Both the position numbers and the translations under genes were made by a program. From an uncultured Candidatus Binatia bacterium (GTDB taxonomy: Bacteria > Desulfobacterota > Binatia > Bin18): DNA of 64,000 bases. This document shows, piece after piece, positions 57,213-64,000 of this stretch. The notes under the pieces were generated by a model. The model worked only from the letters and a program-made list of their open reading frames with translations, made no database searches and had not been told where the DNA came from. The stretch covers positions 3,901,338 through 3,965,337 of the forward strand of contig OY282457.1 of NCBI GenBank assembly GCA_958296235.1. The letters are read 5' to 3'. Numbering within the stretch: position 1 is the stretch's first letter; every line of letters starts with the position of its first letter.

Positions 57213-58550
57213 CTAGCGTCGTCCCTCAGTCAACTTATTCACATCGTACAGGCTCAGCACCTCTTCCACATCCACCTCCGGGTAGCCCATGTCCAGCGCC
57301 GGAAATAGTGATGCCTGGCCGGTTTTGACATCAACGACGGTGACGCCAAGGTAACGACTGAGATGCGCGCCGGTATTCATTTCCGGCAGATGCCGCGCGT
57401 CTTCGGACCAGGAGTTCTGCATGCCCCACACCTTCCACAGGGTGCCTTCCTGGTTGAACGCCATGCCGGAAACCACGCGATAGGTCTGGGCGTCAATAAA
57501 CAGAATTTTGCTGCTGTACGGATGATTCTCCCGCTTGGGCTTGAGCTCGACGATCATGGCCTTGCGCAGCTCCCACGGCCCGAGCGGCGCCCGGCCCGCG
57601 GGACCATAATAGCGCGCATAGGCGTGGGGCGAATTCATGATGTGCAGCACGTCTTTCCAGCCGTGGAAGGTCCAGTCATAGTCCAGCACTCGCCCGGAGA
57701 AGCCGAAGAAATCATCCAGGGTCGTATCTGACCCCTGGAAAGAATCTGCTTTCTCTTCAGCAGAAACCCGCCGGACTTTGCGCAGGGACGGGACATAGGT
57801 CCACGCCTGATCGGCCCGGTGCGGGTCGCTGGAACGCTGGATGAGCACGCGCAGGCCGCGCATTTCATACGGGTCGGTGAAGTCGTTGATATCTTTCCAC
57901 TCAAATTCTGCGGCGCCGTCAACCGGCAAGGTGTAATTCTGCTCGGGCAGCATGGACAAATGACTGTGATAGACACGCTGATAGCGTTGCTGGAGCACCC
58001 GCTCAACTGTGCCACCCGGTTGAATCATATCCTCGGGCAAGCCTGACAATGCCCCGTGCGTCCCTCCCGGTCTGATCATGATCGTGGCGAAATTGCCGAC
58101 CTTGATACCATAGTGTTGCCAGCGGAAATTAAAGTTCCAGCCGACCTTGAGTCCCGAGACCGAGTCCGCCGGGTCTAGCTGGTCCACGGGAAACGGCTGG
58201 CCGGCAGTATAGTTTCTCAGACTGCCGTCCTCGGCAAGCTGAGTCTGGCCGGCGAATTTTTCTGTTGCTTCGAGATAGTCCGGGCGCGGGGGGTAATCGC
58301 CTGGGGGGCTGATGTCAAAGGTCACTTCCGAAAACTGGAACTCTTCAAAATAACCGGGTGGCACAAAGGGCCGGAGCTTTTCCATATCGCCCAACCCCAG
58401 CGTCTCGCCAGGCGTAAACTCCGGCTGGGCGTCTTGATACTGCTGCACCCATTCCAATACGGTTTCTCGGGTCATGAGGCTTCGTTCATCTTGCGCCCAA
58501 CTGGGTCCGCTCCAGAGCAGTAATCCTACAAATAGAACAATGAACGGCAT
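57213..58550 (-). CDS. DUF1329 family protein
   Basis: The 445-residue paralogue has a signal peptide (MPFIVLFVGLLLWSGPSWAQ). It shows the family signature in AWTYVPSLRKVRRVSAEEKADSFQGSDTTLDDFFGFSGRVLDYDW, and LWKVWGMQNSWSEDARH. It is paired with the DUF1329 gene just downstream, suggesting a joint complex in the periplasm or outer membrane. It is divergent from the cupin gene. Confidence 0.85.
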   Translation of the reverse strand: MPFIVLFVGLLLWSGPSWAQDERSLMTRETVLEWVQQYQDAQPEFTPGETLGLGDMEKLRPFVPPGYFEEFQFSEVTFDISPPGDYPPRPDYLEATEKFAGQTQLAEDGSLRNYTAGQPFPVDQLDPADSVSGLKVGWNFNFRWQHYGIKVGNFATIMIRPGGTHGALSGLPEDMIQPGGTVERVLQQRYQRVYHSHLSMLPEQNYTLPVDGAAEFEWKDINDFTDPYEMRGLRVLIQRSSDPHRADQAWTYVPSLRKVRRVSAEEKADSFQGSDTTLDDFFGFSGRVLDYDWTFHGWKDVLHIMNSPHAYARYYGPAGRAPLGPWELRKAMIVELKPKRENHPYSSKILFIDAQTYRVVSGMAFNQEGTLWKVWGMQNSWSEDARHLPEMNTGAHLSRYLGVTVVDVKTGQASLFPALDMGYPEVDVEEVLSLYDVNKLTEGRR

Positions 58551-58651
58551 TCGTCCTCCCCTACGTCCTCTCTTCTTTGCTCACAGGCCAGCCTAACGGT
58601 TCTCTGCAAGATAGGCTATCCCTCCCGATTGCCGCTCGGACAAAAATGTCT

Positions 58652-58679
58652 TTGCAAAAGATACAAGCTTGGCTATGGT
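58652..58679 (+). promoter_or_regulatory. Weak sigma70-like promoter of the cupin operon
   Basis: TTGCAA (58652-58657) and TATGGT (58674-58679) are spaced by 16 bp, about 60 bp before the cupin start. Matches to consensus are partial, so this is a weak prediction. Confidence 0.25.
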
Positions 58680-58740
58680 GGCGACGGGTATTTGTCCATA
58701 CGGTTCCTCAATTTGAAGCGTAGAGACACAGGAGGCCAGC

Positions 58741-59307
58741 ATGAAAACGATCTCGGTGAGCCCTGAAGACATGGAAGCCCGTATTGCCCGCTTCCAGAAC
58801 TTGAAGCCCATTCCAGCTATGCAAAACGACAAAATTCCGTTGGAAGCCCGGGATCACATCTACGCCCGTAAGCTCTTGCCCATTATCTCCTCTAAGGGTG
58901 GAGAAGGACCGTTTGGGCCGGCCCCAATTGCTGAAGCCGCTGGCTATTCCATGACTCTTGCCGTGTGCCCACCCAACCAAGGACCAGGATTGCACGCCCA
59001 TCACAAGACGCACGAGATTTTTACCTGCCTCAAAGGGACGTTCAAAATCCAGTGGGGCGATGACGGGGAACACGCAATTGTACTGAATCAATTTGACACG
59101 ATCTCAGTGCCGCCAGGCGTGTGTCGCAGCTTCACTAATATAGGCGATGATGAAGGCTTCCTCCAAGTGTTCATTACCGGCGGCGTGCACGATATGCAGG
59201 ACATCGCTTTTCCGCCCAGCGTGGCCGAGCAGATAGATCAAACCGGCCCAGGAGTGTTAGAGGAAATTAAGAAGACTGGCCTCGCGTTTAACGCAGGCCA
59301 AGAATAG
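58741..59307 (+). CDS. Cupin-domain protein
   Basis: The 188-residue single-domain cupin has metal-site residues in GLHAHHKTHEIFTCLKGTF (two His and Glu) and NQFDTISVPPGVCRSFTNIG. It lies at the head of a plus-strand group with a SnoaL-like protein and an LLM enzyme, so it may be a dioxygenase, isomerase or regulator for the same substrate. Ribosome-binding site aggagg is good. Confidence 0.85.
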   Translation: MKTISVSPEDMEARIARFQNLKPIPAMQNDKIPLEARDHIYARKLLPIISSKGGEGPFGPAPIAEAAGYSMTLAVCPPNQGPGLHAHHKTHEIFTCLKGTFKIQWGDDGEHAIVLNQFDTISVPPGVCRSFTNIGDDEGFLQVFITGGVHDMQDIAFPPSVAEQIDQTGPGVLEEIKKTGLAFNAGQE

Positions 59308-59355
59308 AGATTCAATAGTAGCGCTGTAACCGACGAGTTTCACAAGGAGGCCCGC

Positions 59356-59838
59356 ATGAGTGTTGACGAGTTAGCCCAACGGCTCCAGGTTTTGGAAGAC
59401 ATTGAGGCCATTAAAAAAGTCAAGGCCGAATACTGCGCGCATTGTGACAACGGCTACAACCCGGACGGGATTGCCGAGCTGTTTGCCGAAGACGGCGTGT
59501 GGGACGGCGGGGTTGACGTGTTTGGCAAATACGACGGTCGGGAAGCCATTCGGAAGTTCTTCACCGGGGCGACCAAAGTCATTCCGTTTGCGGTACACAA
59601 CGTCATGAATCCCATCATTGAGGTCAACGGCGACACGGCTACGGGTCAGTGGTATCTGTTTCAGCCCTGCACGATGACCGAGAAAGATGGGGATAGAGCC
59701 GTCTGGGGCGCGGCCAAATACAGCGACGATTATGCGCGGATCGATGGCGAGTGGAAAATCCAGACCCTGCGCGTCAAGTTTGAGTTCTGGACGCCGTTTG
59801 AAAAGGGCTGGGCTGAAAAGAGAATGATCCAGGACTAG
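59356..59838 (+). CDS. SnoaL-like / NTF2-fold protein
   Basis: The 160-residue protein has the cone-shaped NTF2/SnoaL domain: IKKVKAEYCAHCDNGYNPDGIAELFAEDGVWDGG, then AVHNVMNPIIEVNGDTATGQWYLF and YSDDYARIDGEWKI. Members are small-molecule isomerases, dehydratases or dioxygenase beta-like subunits. It lies between the cupin and LLM genes in an apparent operon. Confidence 0.87.
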   Translation: MSVDELAQRLQVLEDIEAIKKVKAEYCAHCDNGYNPDGIAELFAEDGVWDGGVDVFGKYDGREAIRKFFTGATKVIPFAVHNVMNPIIEVNGDTATGQWYLFQPCTMTEKDGDRAVWGAAKYSDDYARIDGEWKIQTLRVKFEFWTPFEKGWAEKRMIQD

Positions 59839-59864
59839 CTGTCTTGTCCCTACAGGAGCGGCAT

Positions 59865-61049
59865 ATGCAGTTTTACAATTTCCATCTCATGCCGTGGCCC
59901 GACCTGCCCGCCGACTTTGCCGACAAGACCAAACATGAATCGGCTTGGGTGACGCTCTCGAATAAATACTACGATCCCGAAAAAGGGCATACGGTCTACA
60001 ATCAATATCTGGATCAGCTTGAGTATGCCGAAAAGCTGGGGTTCGAGGGCGTATGTGTCAACGAGCACCATCAGAACACCTACGGCACCATGCCGGCGCC
60101 GAACATTATGGCCGCCATGCTGGCGCGCCGGACCTCGCGGATGAAAATTGCGATGGTCGGCAACGGCCTGCCGCTCCGCGATCACCCCCTCCGGGTCGCC
60201 GAAGAAGTCGCCATGCTCGATGTCGTGACCGGCGGGCGGATTATTTCCGGTTTTGTGCGCGGTATCGGAGATGAATACTTTTCCCTGGGTATCAATCCCA
60301 CCTACTCGCTGGCGCGCTTTCGCGAAGCGCACGACCTGATCATCCGTTCCTGGACCGAGACCGGCCCGTTTTACTTTGACGGCGAGCATTATCAAGTCCG
60401 CTACGTTAATGTCTGGCCGCGGCCCATCCAGACACCCCACCCGCCGATTTGGATTCCCGGCTTCGGCAGTAGGGAAACCGTGGAATGGTGCGCTCATCCC
60501 GACCGCAAATATCCCTATCTTGCGGTGTTCATGCCGGACGACCTGGTGAAGTGGTTCTTCGATGCCTATCGCGAAGCCGCGGACGGATTTGGCTACGAAG
60601 CATCACCGTACCAAATGGGCCATCTCCTGCCGGTCTACGTGGCCGAGACGGACAGCCGCGCGGAAGAAGAAGCCGAAGCTCATATCCTGTGGCTCTACCA
60701 CTACGGCCTGCGCCATAAATGGCAAATGTTCTTCCCGCCGGGCTACACGTCCGCGGCGTCCATGAAACGTATCCTTGCCCGCGCGGCCGACTTTGACTGG
60801 GAAAGCATGGATTTCAAGGAACTCAACGAGCGCGGCTACTGTGTCGTGGGCAGCGCCAAGACCGTGCGCGAGCGCCTCGCCCATTTGGTCAACGAACTCG
60901 GCTTCGGCCTGCTGCTCCCCCTCCTGCACGCGGGCGATATGCCGCATCATCGGGTCATTAAAAACATGGACCTGTTTGCCTCCGACGTGATGCCCGCCCT
61001 ACGTCAAGAATTCAGCGCAATGTCGCAGCGCTGGCTGGAGGCGGCCTAA
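59865..61049 (+). CDS. LLM-class flavin-dependent monooxygenase
   Basis: The product is 394 residues from ATG 59865 (MQFYNFHLMPWPDLPADFA) behind aggag; an upstream TTG is not needed. It has the luciferase-like features YAEKLGFEGVCVNEHHQNTYG, MARRTSRMKIAMVGNGLPL, HPLRVAEEVAMLDVVTGGRIISGFVRGIG and RPIQTPHPPIWIPGFGS. FMN- or F420-dependent oxidation of an organic substrate is expected. It ends at a clear terminator. Confidence 0.88.
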   Translation: MQFYNFHLMPWPDLPADFADKTKHESAWVTLSNKYYDPEKGHTVYNQYLDQLEYAEKLGFEGVCVNEHHQNTYGTMPAPNIMAAMLARRTSRMKIAMVGNGLPLRDHPLRVAEEVAMLDVVTGGRIISGFVRGIGDEYFSLGINPTYSLARFREAHDLIIRSWTETGPFYFDGEHYQVRYVNVWPRPIQTPHPPIWIPGFGSRETVEWCAHPDRKYPYLAVFMPDDLVKWFFDAYREAADGFGYEASPYQMGHLLPVYVAETDSRAEEEAEAHILWLYHYGLRHKWQMFFPPGYTSAASMKRILARAADFDWESMDFKELNERGYCVVGSAKTVRERLAHLVNELGFGLLLPLLHAGDMPHHRVIKNMDLFASDVMPALRQEFSAMSQRWLEAA

Positions 61050-61054
61050 TGTAG

Positions 61055-61081
61055 GGGCAACCCCCTGTGGTTGCCCTTTTT
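61055..61081 (+). terminator. Rho-independent terminator
   Basis: gggcaacc (61055-61062) pairs with ggttgccc (61069-61076), followed by five Ts. It closes the cupin-SnoaL-LLM group. Confidence 0.85.
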
Positions 61082-61126
61082 CGCTAAGTGCGAATACATC
61101 TTCAAAAATACATACTTTAGACTCTT

Positions 61127-61348
61127 ATGAAAGCAACTGTTGCCAAACGGGGTCAAGTTACAATCCCGAAACGTCTGCGTGAACAACTCGGGCTACAGCC
61201 GGGCTCCATTTTGGAATTTTCGGAAGAAAATGGGCGCTTGGTTGCAGTCAAAGTCATAGCCGCTGATCCTGTTGAACAGGTGTATGGATGCCTCGGGCGA
61301 GGGAAGCGGACGGACCAGCTTATGGCCAAACTCCGGGGTAACGAGTGA
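61127..61348 (+). CDS. AbrB/MazE-type antitoxin
   Basis: The 73-residue protein has a swapped-hairpin AbrB fold: VAKRGQVTIPKRLREQLGLQPGSILEFSEENGRLV. Its stop overlaps the start of the PIN-domain toxin by 3 bp, the layout of type II toxin-antitoxin pairs of the VapBC class. It should bind and neutralise the toxin and repress the operon. No clear Shine-Dalgarno precedes the start. Confidence 0.9.
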   Translation: MKATVAKRGQVTIPKRLREQLGLQPGSILEFSEENGRLVAVKVIAADPVEQVYGCLGRGKRTDQLMAKLRGNE

Positions 61349-61764
61349 TCACAGCCATTGATACCAACATCCTCCTTGATATTTTTGGCGCTGACGCAAA
61401 ATTTGGTCCGGACTCTGCACAAGCAGTGAGGCGTTGTCTGGCCGAGGGGACTGTTGTGGCCTGTCCCGTAGTGTGGACCGAGGCTGCGGTTGGCTTCTCT
61501 AACGAAGCTGCATTTCTCACAGCCATGCACACCTTAGGAATCGAGTTCTCGGAAATGTCAAAGCCAGTCGCCCTGAGCGCGGGCGATGCCTGGCGGCAAT
61601 ATCGAGCAAGTGGGGGAAAGCGGAATCGGGTAGCAGCCGATTTCTTGATTGGGGCGCATGCCGCAACCCAATGTGAGCGCTTGTTAACTCGCGATCGCGG
61701 GTTCTATCGAAGCCACTTCAAAGGGCTTGTTATTATTGACCCCTCGAAACAAGCCGATCAGTAG
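61345..61764 (+). CDS. PIN-domain ribonuclease toxin (VapC-like)
   Basis: The 139-residue PIN domain starts at GTG 61345. Acidic active-site residues are Asp6 (AIDTN), Glu46 (WTEAA), Asp99 (AADFLIGAHA) and Asp117 (TRDRGF), so the site is intact. It should cut RNA when released from the AbrB-type antitoxin. The acyl-CoA dehydrogenase follows 40 bp later. Confidence 0.92.
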   Translation: MITAIDTNILLDIFGADAKFGPDSAQAVRRCLAEGTVVACPVVWTEAAVGFSNEAAFLTAMHTLGIEFSEMSKPVALSAGDAWRQYRASGGKRNRVAADFLIGAHAATQCERLLTRDRGFYRSHFKGLVIIDPSKQADQ

Positions 61765-61804
61765 CGTCGCTGCGCCCACGCGCCACAGCAAAAAGGAGAG
61801 TCTC

Positions 61805-63067
61805 ATGGAATTCGGACTGACCGCAGACCATATTCGCATTCAGGCTGTTGCCCGCCGGCTCGCCGCTGACTTTGCCACCCGTGCGGCCGAGCACGACCGG
61901 GATGGCTCTCCGCCCAAAGAGAATTATGCGGCGCTTCGGGACGCTGGCTTCTACGGCCTGGTCGTGCCCAAGGAATATGGCGGCCAAGAGGTCGGGCTGC
62001 TGGGCTATAGCATTGCTGCCGAGGAAATCGCCCAAGGCTGTGCTTCGACTGCGCTCTCGTTCAATATGCACGCCGCGACCCTGGCGTCTTTGATGCACTC
62101 GGCTCTGCCCGATGAAATCAAAAAATGGGTGGCTGAGCTGGCGGCCAAACAGGGCAAGCTGATTGCTGCTATTCTGTCCGAGCCGAGTACCACCAGTATT
62201 GTGCCCATGACGTTTGCGTGTTCCACCCAGGCTCGGCGTGTATCTGGGGGCTATCGGCTTTCAGGCAAGAAAGCGTTTTGTTCCATGGGCGAATCATCCG
62301 ACTATCTGTGCCTCTTTGCCCACCCCGAGGAGATTGCCAATCCACAAACGGCCATGGTTGTGATGCTGCCGACCAGCTCACCCGGTATTCGCTTCGAGCA
62401 GGTGTGGGACACGCTCGGTATGCGAGCCACCCGGAGCGACAATCTGATTCTCGAAGACTGCTTTGTGCCGGACGATGCCATCCTGGGGGAACCTATTCCA
62501 AAGATCGGGGAATGGCTGGCCACGAATGAGCCGAGTTTTAATATCCCGTATACCGCCGTATATCTCGGCGTCGGCTTCGCGGCTCTCCAGGCGATCAAAG
62601 ACAATGTGACCCAGCGTCAACCCAAAGGCTACGGGCAGCCTTTAGCCTATCATCCCGACATTCGGCGCCGGGTTGCCAGGATGAGCGCCCAACTGGAAGC
62701 CGCCCGCTGGCTGCTGCGCTATGTGGCCTGGCTGGCCGACGAAGCCTATGAACGCCAGCGCTATACTGACCGCCCACAGCAGTATGGCACGACAGCAGAC
62801 GGACAGGCCGCAGAGGTATTAGCCACCTACTTCAAAGCAAAATACATTGTCGGCGAGGCCGTCGCCGCGGCGACCCGCTCGGCGCTTGAAATGGGTGGCG
62901 GTCACGCCATCTTCAAGTCATCGACGCTGGAGCGCCTGTTTCGCGATGGTGCCACCGCCACCATGCAGCATCCGCCCAGCGACTTTTGTCTGTCCTCCTT
63001 GAGCGTGCATGAACTCCAGCTTGACCCGCGGCAGATTCAACCGCCTCTCGCTCAGATATGGGAATAG
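61805..63067 (+). CDS. Acyl-CoA dehydrogenase family protein
   Basis: The product is 420 residues from ATG 61805 (MEFGLTADHIRIQ), with a strong aaaaggaga; an in-frame frame extends upstream but overlaps the toxin. It has a three-domain ACAD fold: YGGQEVGLLGYSIAAEEIAQGCASTALSFNMHA, AILSEPSTTSI, DTLGMRATRSDNLILEDCFVP and the C-terminal helices. It oxidises acyl-CoA to enoyl-CoA with FAD. The usual catalytic Glu cannot be fixed by eye. The phosphotransferase at 50.2 kb could be an ACAD10/11-like partner. Confidence 0.88.
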   Translation: MEFGLTADHIRIQAVARRLAADFATRAAEHDRDGSPPKENYAALRDAGFYGLVVPKEYGGQEVGLLGYSIAAEEIAQGCASTALSFNMHAATLASLMHSALPDEIKKWVAELAAKQGKLIAAILSEPSTTSIVPMTFACSTQARRVSGGYRLSGKKAFCSMGESSDYLCLFAHPEEIANPQTAMVVMLPTSSPGIRFEQVWDTLGMRATRSDNLILEDCFVPDDAILGEPIPKIGEWLATNEPSFNIPYTAVYLGVGFAALQAIKDNVTQRQPKGYGQPLAYHPDIRRRVARMSAQLEAARWLLRYVAWLADEAYERQRYTDRPQQYGTTADGQAAEVLATYFKAKYIVGEAVAAATRSALEMGGGHAIFKSSTLERLFRDGATATMQHPPSDFCLSSLSVHELQLDPRQIQPPLAQIWE

Positions 63068-63124
63068 GAAGGCTGGAGGGCACGCTCTTTACCCCTCTCC
63101 CCATCCTCTGTATATTCGCACCCC

Positions 63125-63694
63125 ATGAAACGCGCCTTCCCCATGTTGCTCTTTTTCCTTGCCATGGCAGGCTGGCTGAGCAGAACCCTCTCTCTCGTCC
63201 AGGCCGATACCTCAAGCAGTAGCGAAATGAAAAACTTCAAGTCTTACGGGAACTGCAAAGTTTGGACGGAAGTGGATATGCTGACAGATGAAAAGAGCCA
63301 TAGGTTAGGCTGTGCTGAAGCAACCTCTACTGACATCACGCTAATTATGATCGGTCAGTACGGAAGAGAACTAGCCATCAGCCCCAGCAAAGGGATGTTT
63401 CATACTGATGAGCGTATTCCCATAGCCATACGTGTCGACAAAGGCCCGGTCATCAGAAGGAGTGCCCATTCGCATAGCAAACGTGGCGGGAAAGGGGTTT
63501 CTATTCTCGACTCTAATCTAGCCCTCTCCCTCCTGAACGAGTTGACCAAGGGACATCGCATAGTCATCCAAGTCGGACCAAAGCGGGGAAACATCCAGCT
63601 GCAAGGGTCGGCAGCCGCTGTCGGAGATTTTCGGCAACGACTCATCACAGCCGCACCCCAAACCCTGGAAATCCCGATCCCCTCACAACCGTGA
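63125..63694 (+). CDS. Secreted hypothetical protein, 189 residues
   Basis: The protein has a signal peptide (MKRAFPMLLFFLAMAGWLSRTLSLVQA). The mature part has SYGNCKVWTEVDMLTDEKSHRLGCAEA (two Cys, likely one disulfide), ERIPIAIRVDKGPV and the C-terminal LSLLNELTKGHRIVIQVGP. This resembles invasion-associated-locus-B-type periplasmic proteins, but the similarity is loose. It is not in an obvious operon. Confidence 0.6.
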   Translation: MKRAFPMLLFFLAMAGWLSRTLSLVQADTSSSSEMKNFKSYGNCKVWTEVDMLTDEKSHRLGCAEATSTDITLIMIGQYGRELAISPSKGMFHTDERIPIAIRVDKGPVIRRSAHSHSKRGGKGVSILDSNLALSLLNELTKGHRIVIQVGPKRGNIQLQGSAAAVGDFRQRLITAAPQTLEIPIPSQP

Positions 63695-63832
63695 GACCAG
63701 GCAATCGCACCAGAACCCCTACGGGAACCTGGCACGCTTGCAGTCATCCAGCCCCTTCAACGCTGAATAGTGCGTGCGGCTGAGATCCGATTCTCCCTTC
63801 TATAGGAATGGATCGATACCAAGGAGCAGACC

Positions 63833-64000
63833 ATGAGAAAACGTATCTATTTCAACGCCTTTCATATGAACTGTGTGGTCCATCAATCACCCGGCCTGTG
63901 GGTCCGACCGGAAGATAAGATGGAGAACTACACGGACCTCAATACCTGGATTGCACTTGCAAAAGTATTGGAACGGGGCAAGTTCGACGCCCTGTTTCTG
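63833..64000 (+). CDS. LLM-class (NtaA/SnaA/DszA-like) monooxygenase, N-terminal 56 residues (cut by window end)
   Basis: ATG 63833 follows aaggag. The visible residues (RIYFNAFHMNCVVHQSPGLW ... YTDLNTWIALAKVLERGKFDALFL) match the start of FMNH2-dependent monooxygenases of the nitrilotriacetate/DszA group. The rest lies beyond the window. Confidence 0.8.
   Translation, partial: MRKRIYFNAFHMNCVVHQSPGLWVRPEDKMENYTDLNTWIALAKVLERGKFDALFL

Overview
The window is a GC-rich bacterial chromosome segment, probably a metagenome-assembled or environmental genome. It has tandem DUF507 genes next to groESL, NtrBC, an F420-dependent NADP oxidoreductase, several luciferase-like (LLM) oxidoreductases, paired DUF1329 proteins, B12-dependent methylmalonyl-CoA mutase and a candidate selenoprotein. 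I infer a deltaproteobacterial, Desulfobacterota, Binatota or Tectomicrobia-like organism. No rRNA or other firm taxonomic marker is present, so this is tentative.

Layout. 1-7.1 kb: a defence-like island with the 3' part of an adenine-specific DNA methyltransferase, a repeat-rich membrane coiled-coil protein, and a 1480-residue STAND/NACHT-like ATPase with a C-terminal PD-(D/E)XK-like nuclease motif, followed by tiny ORFs. 7.1-9.1 kb: a nucleoside transporter and a gene-free stretch bounded by a perfect 17-bp inverted repeat. 9.1-22.2 kb: a long co-directional housekeeping block: aminotransferase, homoserine dehydrogenase, threonine synthase, an AP-superfamily protein proposed to replace homoserine kinase, GlpX, enoyl-CoA hydratase, two-subunit methylmalonyl-CoA mutase, geranylgeranyl-reductase-like protein, a BtuF-like protein and DnaB. 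22.2-28.3 kb: thiE-ntrC-ntrB on the minus strand, diverging from DUF507-DUF507-groES-groEL, which ends at a strong terminator. 28.3-31.9 kb: npdG, a TPP enzyme, and an HtrA-like protein that has lost all three catalytic residues.

32-42 kb: a catabolic/accessory stretch with an ADP-forming acyl-CoA ligase, two amidohydrolases, a decayed metallo-beta-lactamase-fold gene, a HigBA-type toxin-antitoxin pair, DUF433, msrB, an LLM enzyme and a HisC-like aminotransferase. 42.1-42.7 kb: a glutathione S-transferase whose catalytic N-terminal position is an in-frame UGA, followed at the expected distance by an 8-bp stem-loop. I judge this a likely selenocysteine GST and the most notable item here. 42.9-51.9 kb: secreted and redox proteins (MBL-fold, Cys-rich modules, a CcdA-TlpA fusion, OsmC), tadA, a tRNA-Ser(CGA), a phosphatase and an ACAD10/11-type phosphotransferase. 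51.9-64 kb: class III aminotransferase, aldo/keto reductase, two DUF1329 proteins, cupin, SnoaL-like protein, LLM enzyme, an AbrB-PIN toxin-antitoxin pair, acyl-CoA dehydrogenase, a secreted unknown and the start of another LLM monooxygenase.

Acyl-CoA ligase, enoyl-CoA hydratase, acyl-CoA dehydrogenase, methylmalonyl-CoA mutase, amidohydrolases and LLM enzymes together suggest aerobic breakdown of branched, aromatic or other complex organic substrates. That is inference from families, not shown by any single gene. Short tandem duplications (15-33 bp) recur inside coding sequences, and several REP-like palindromes sit between genes.
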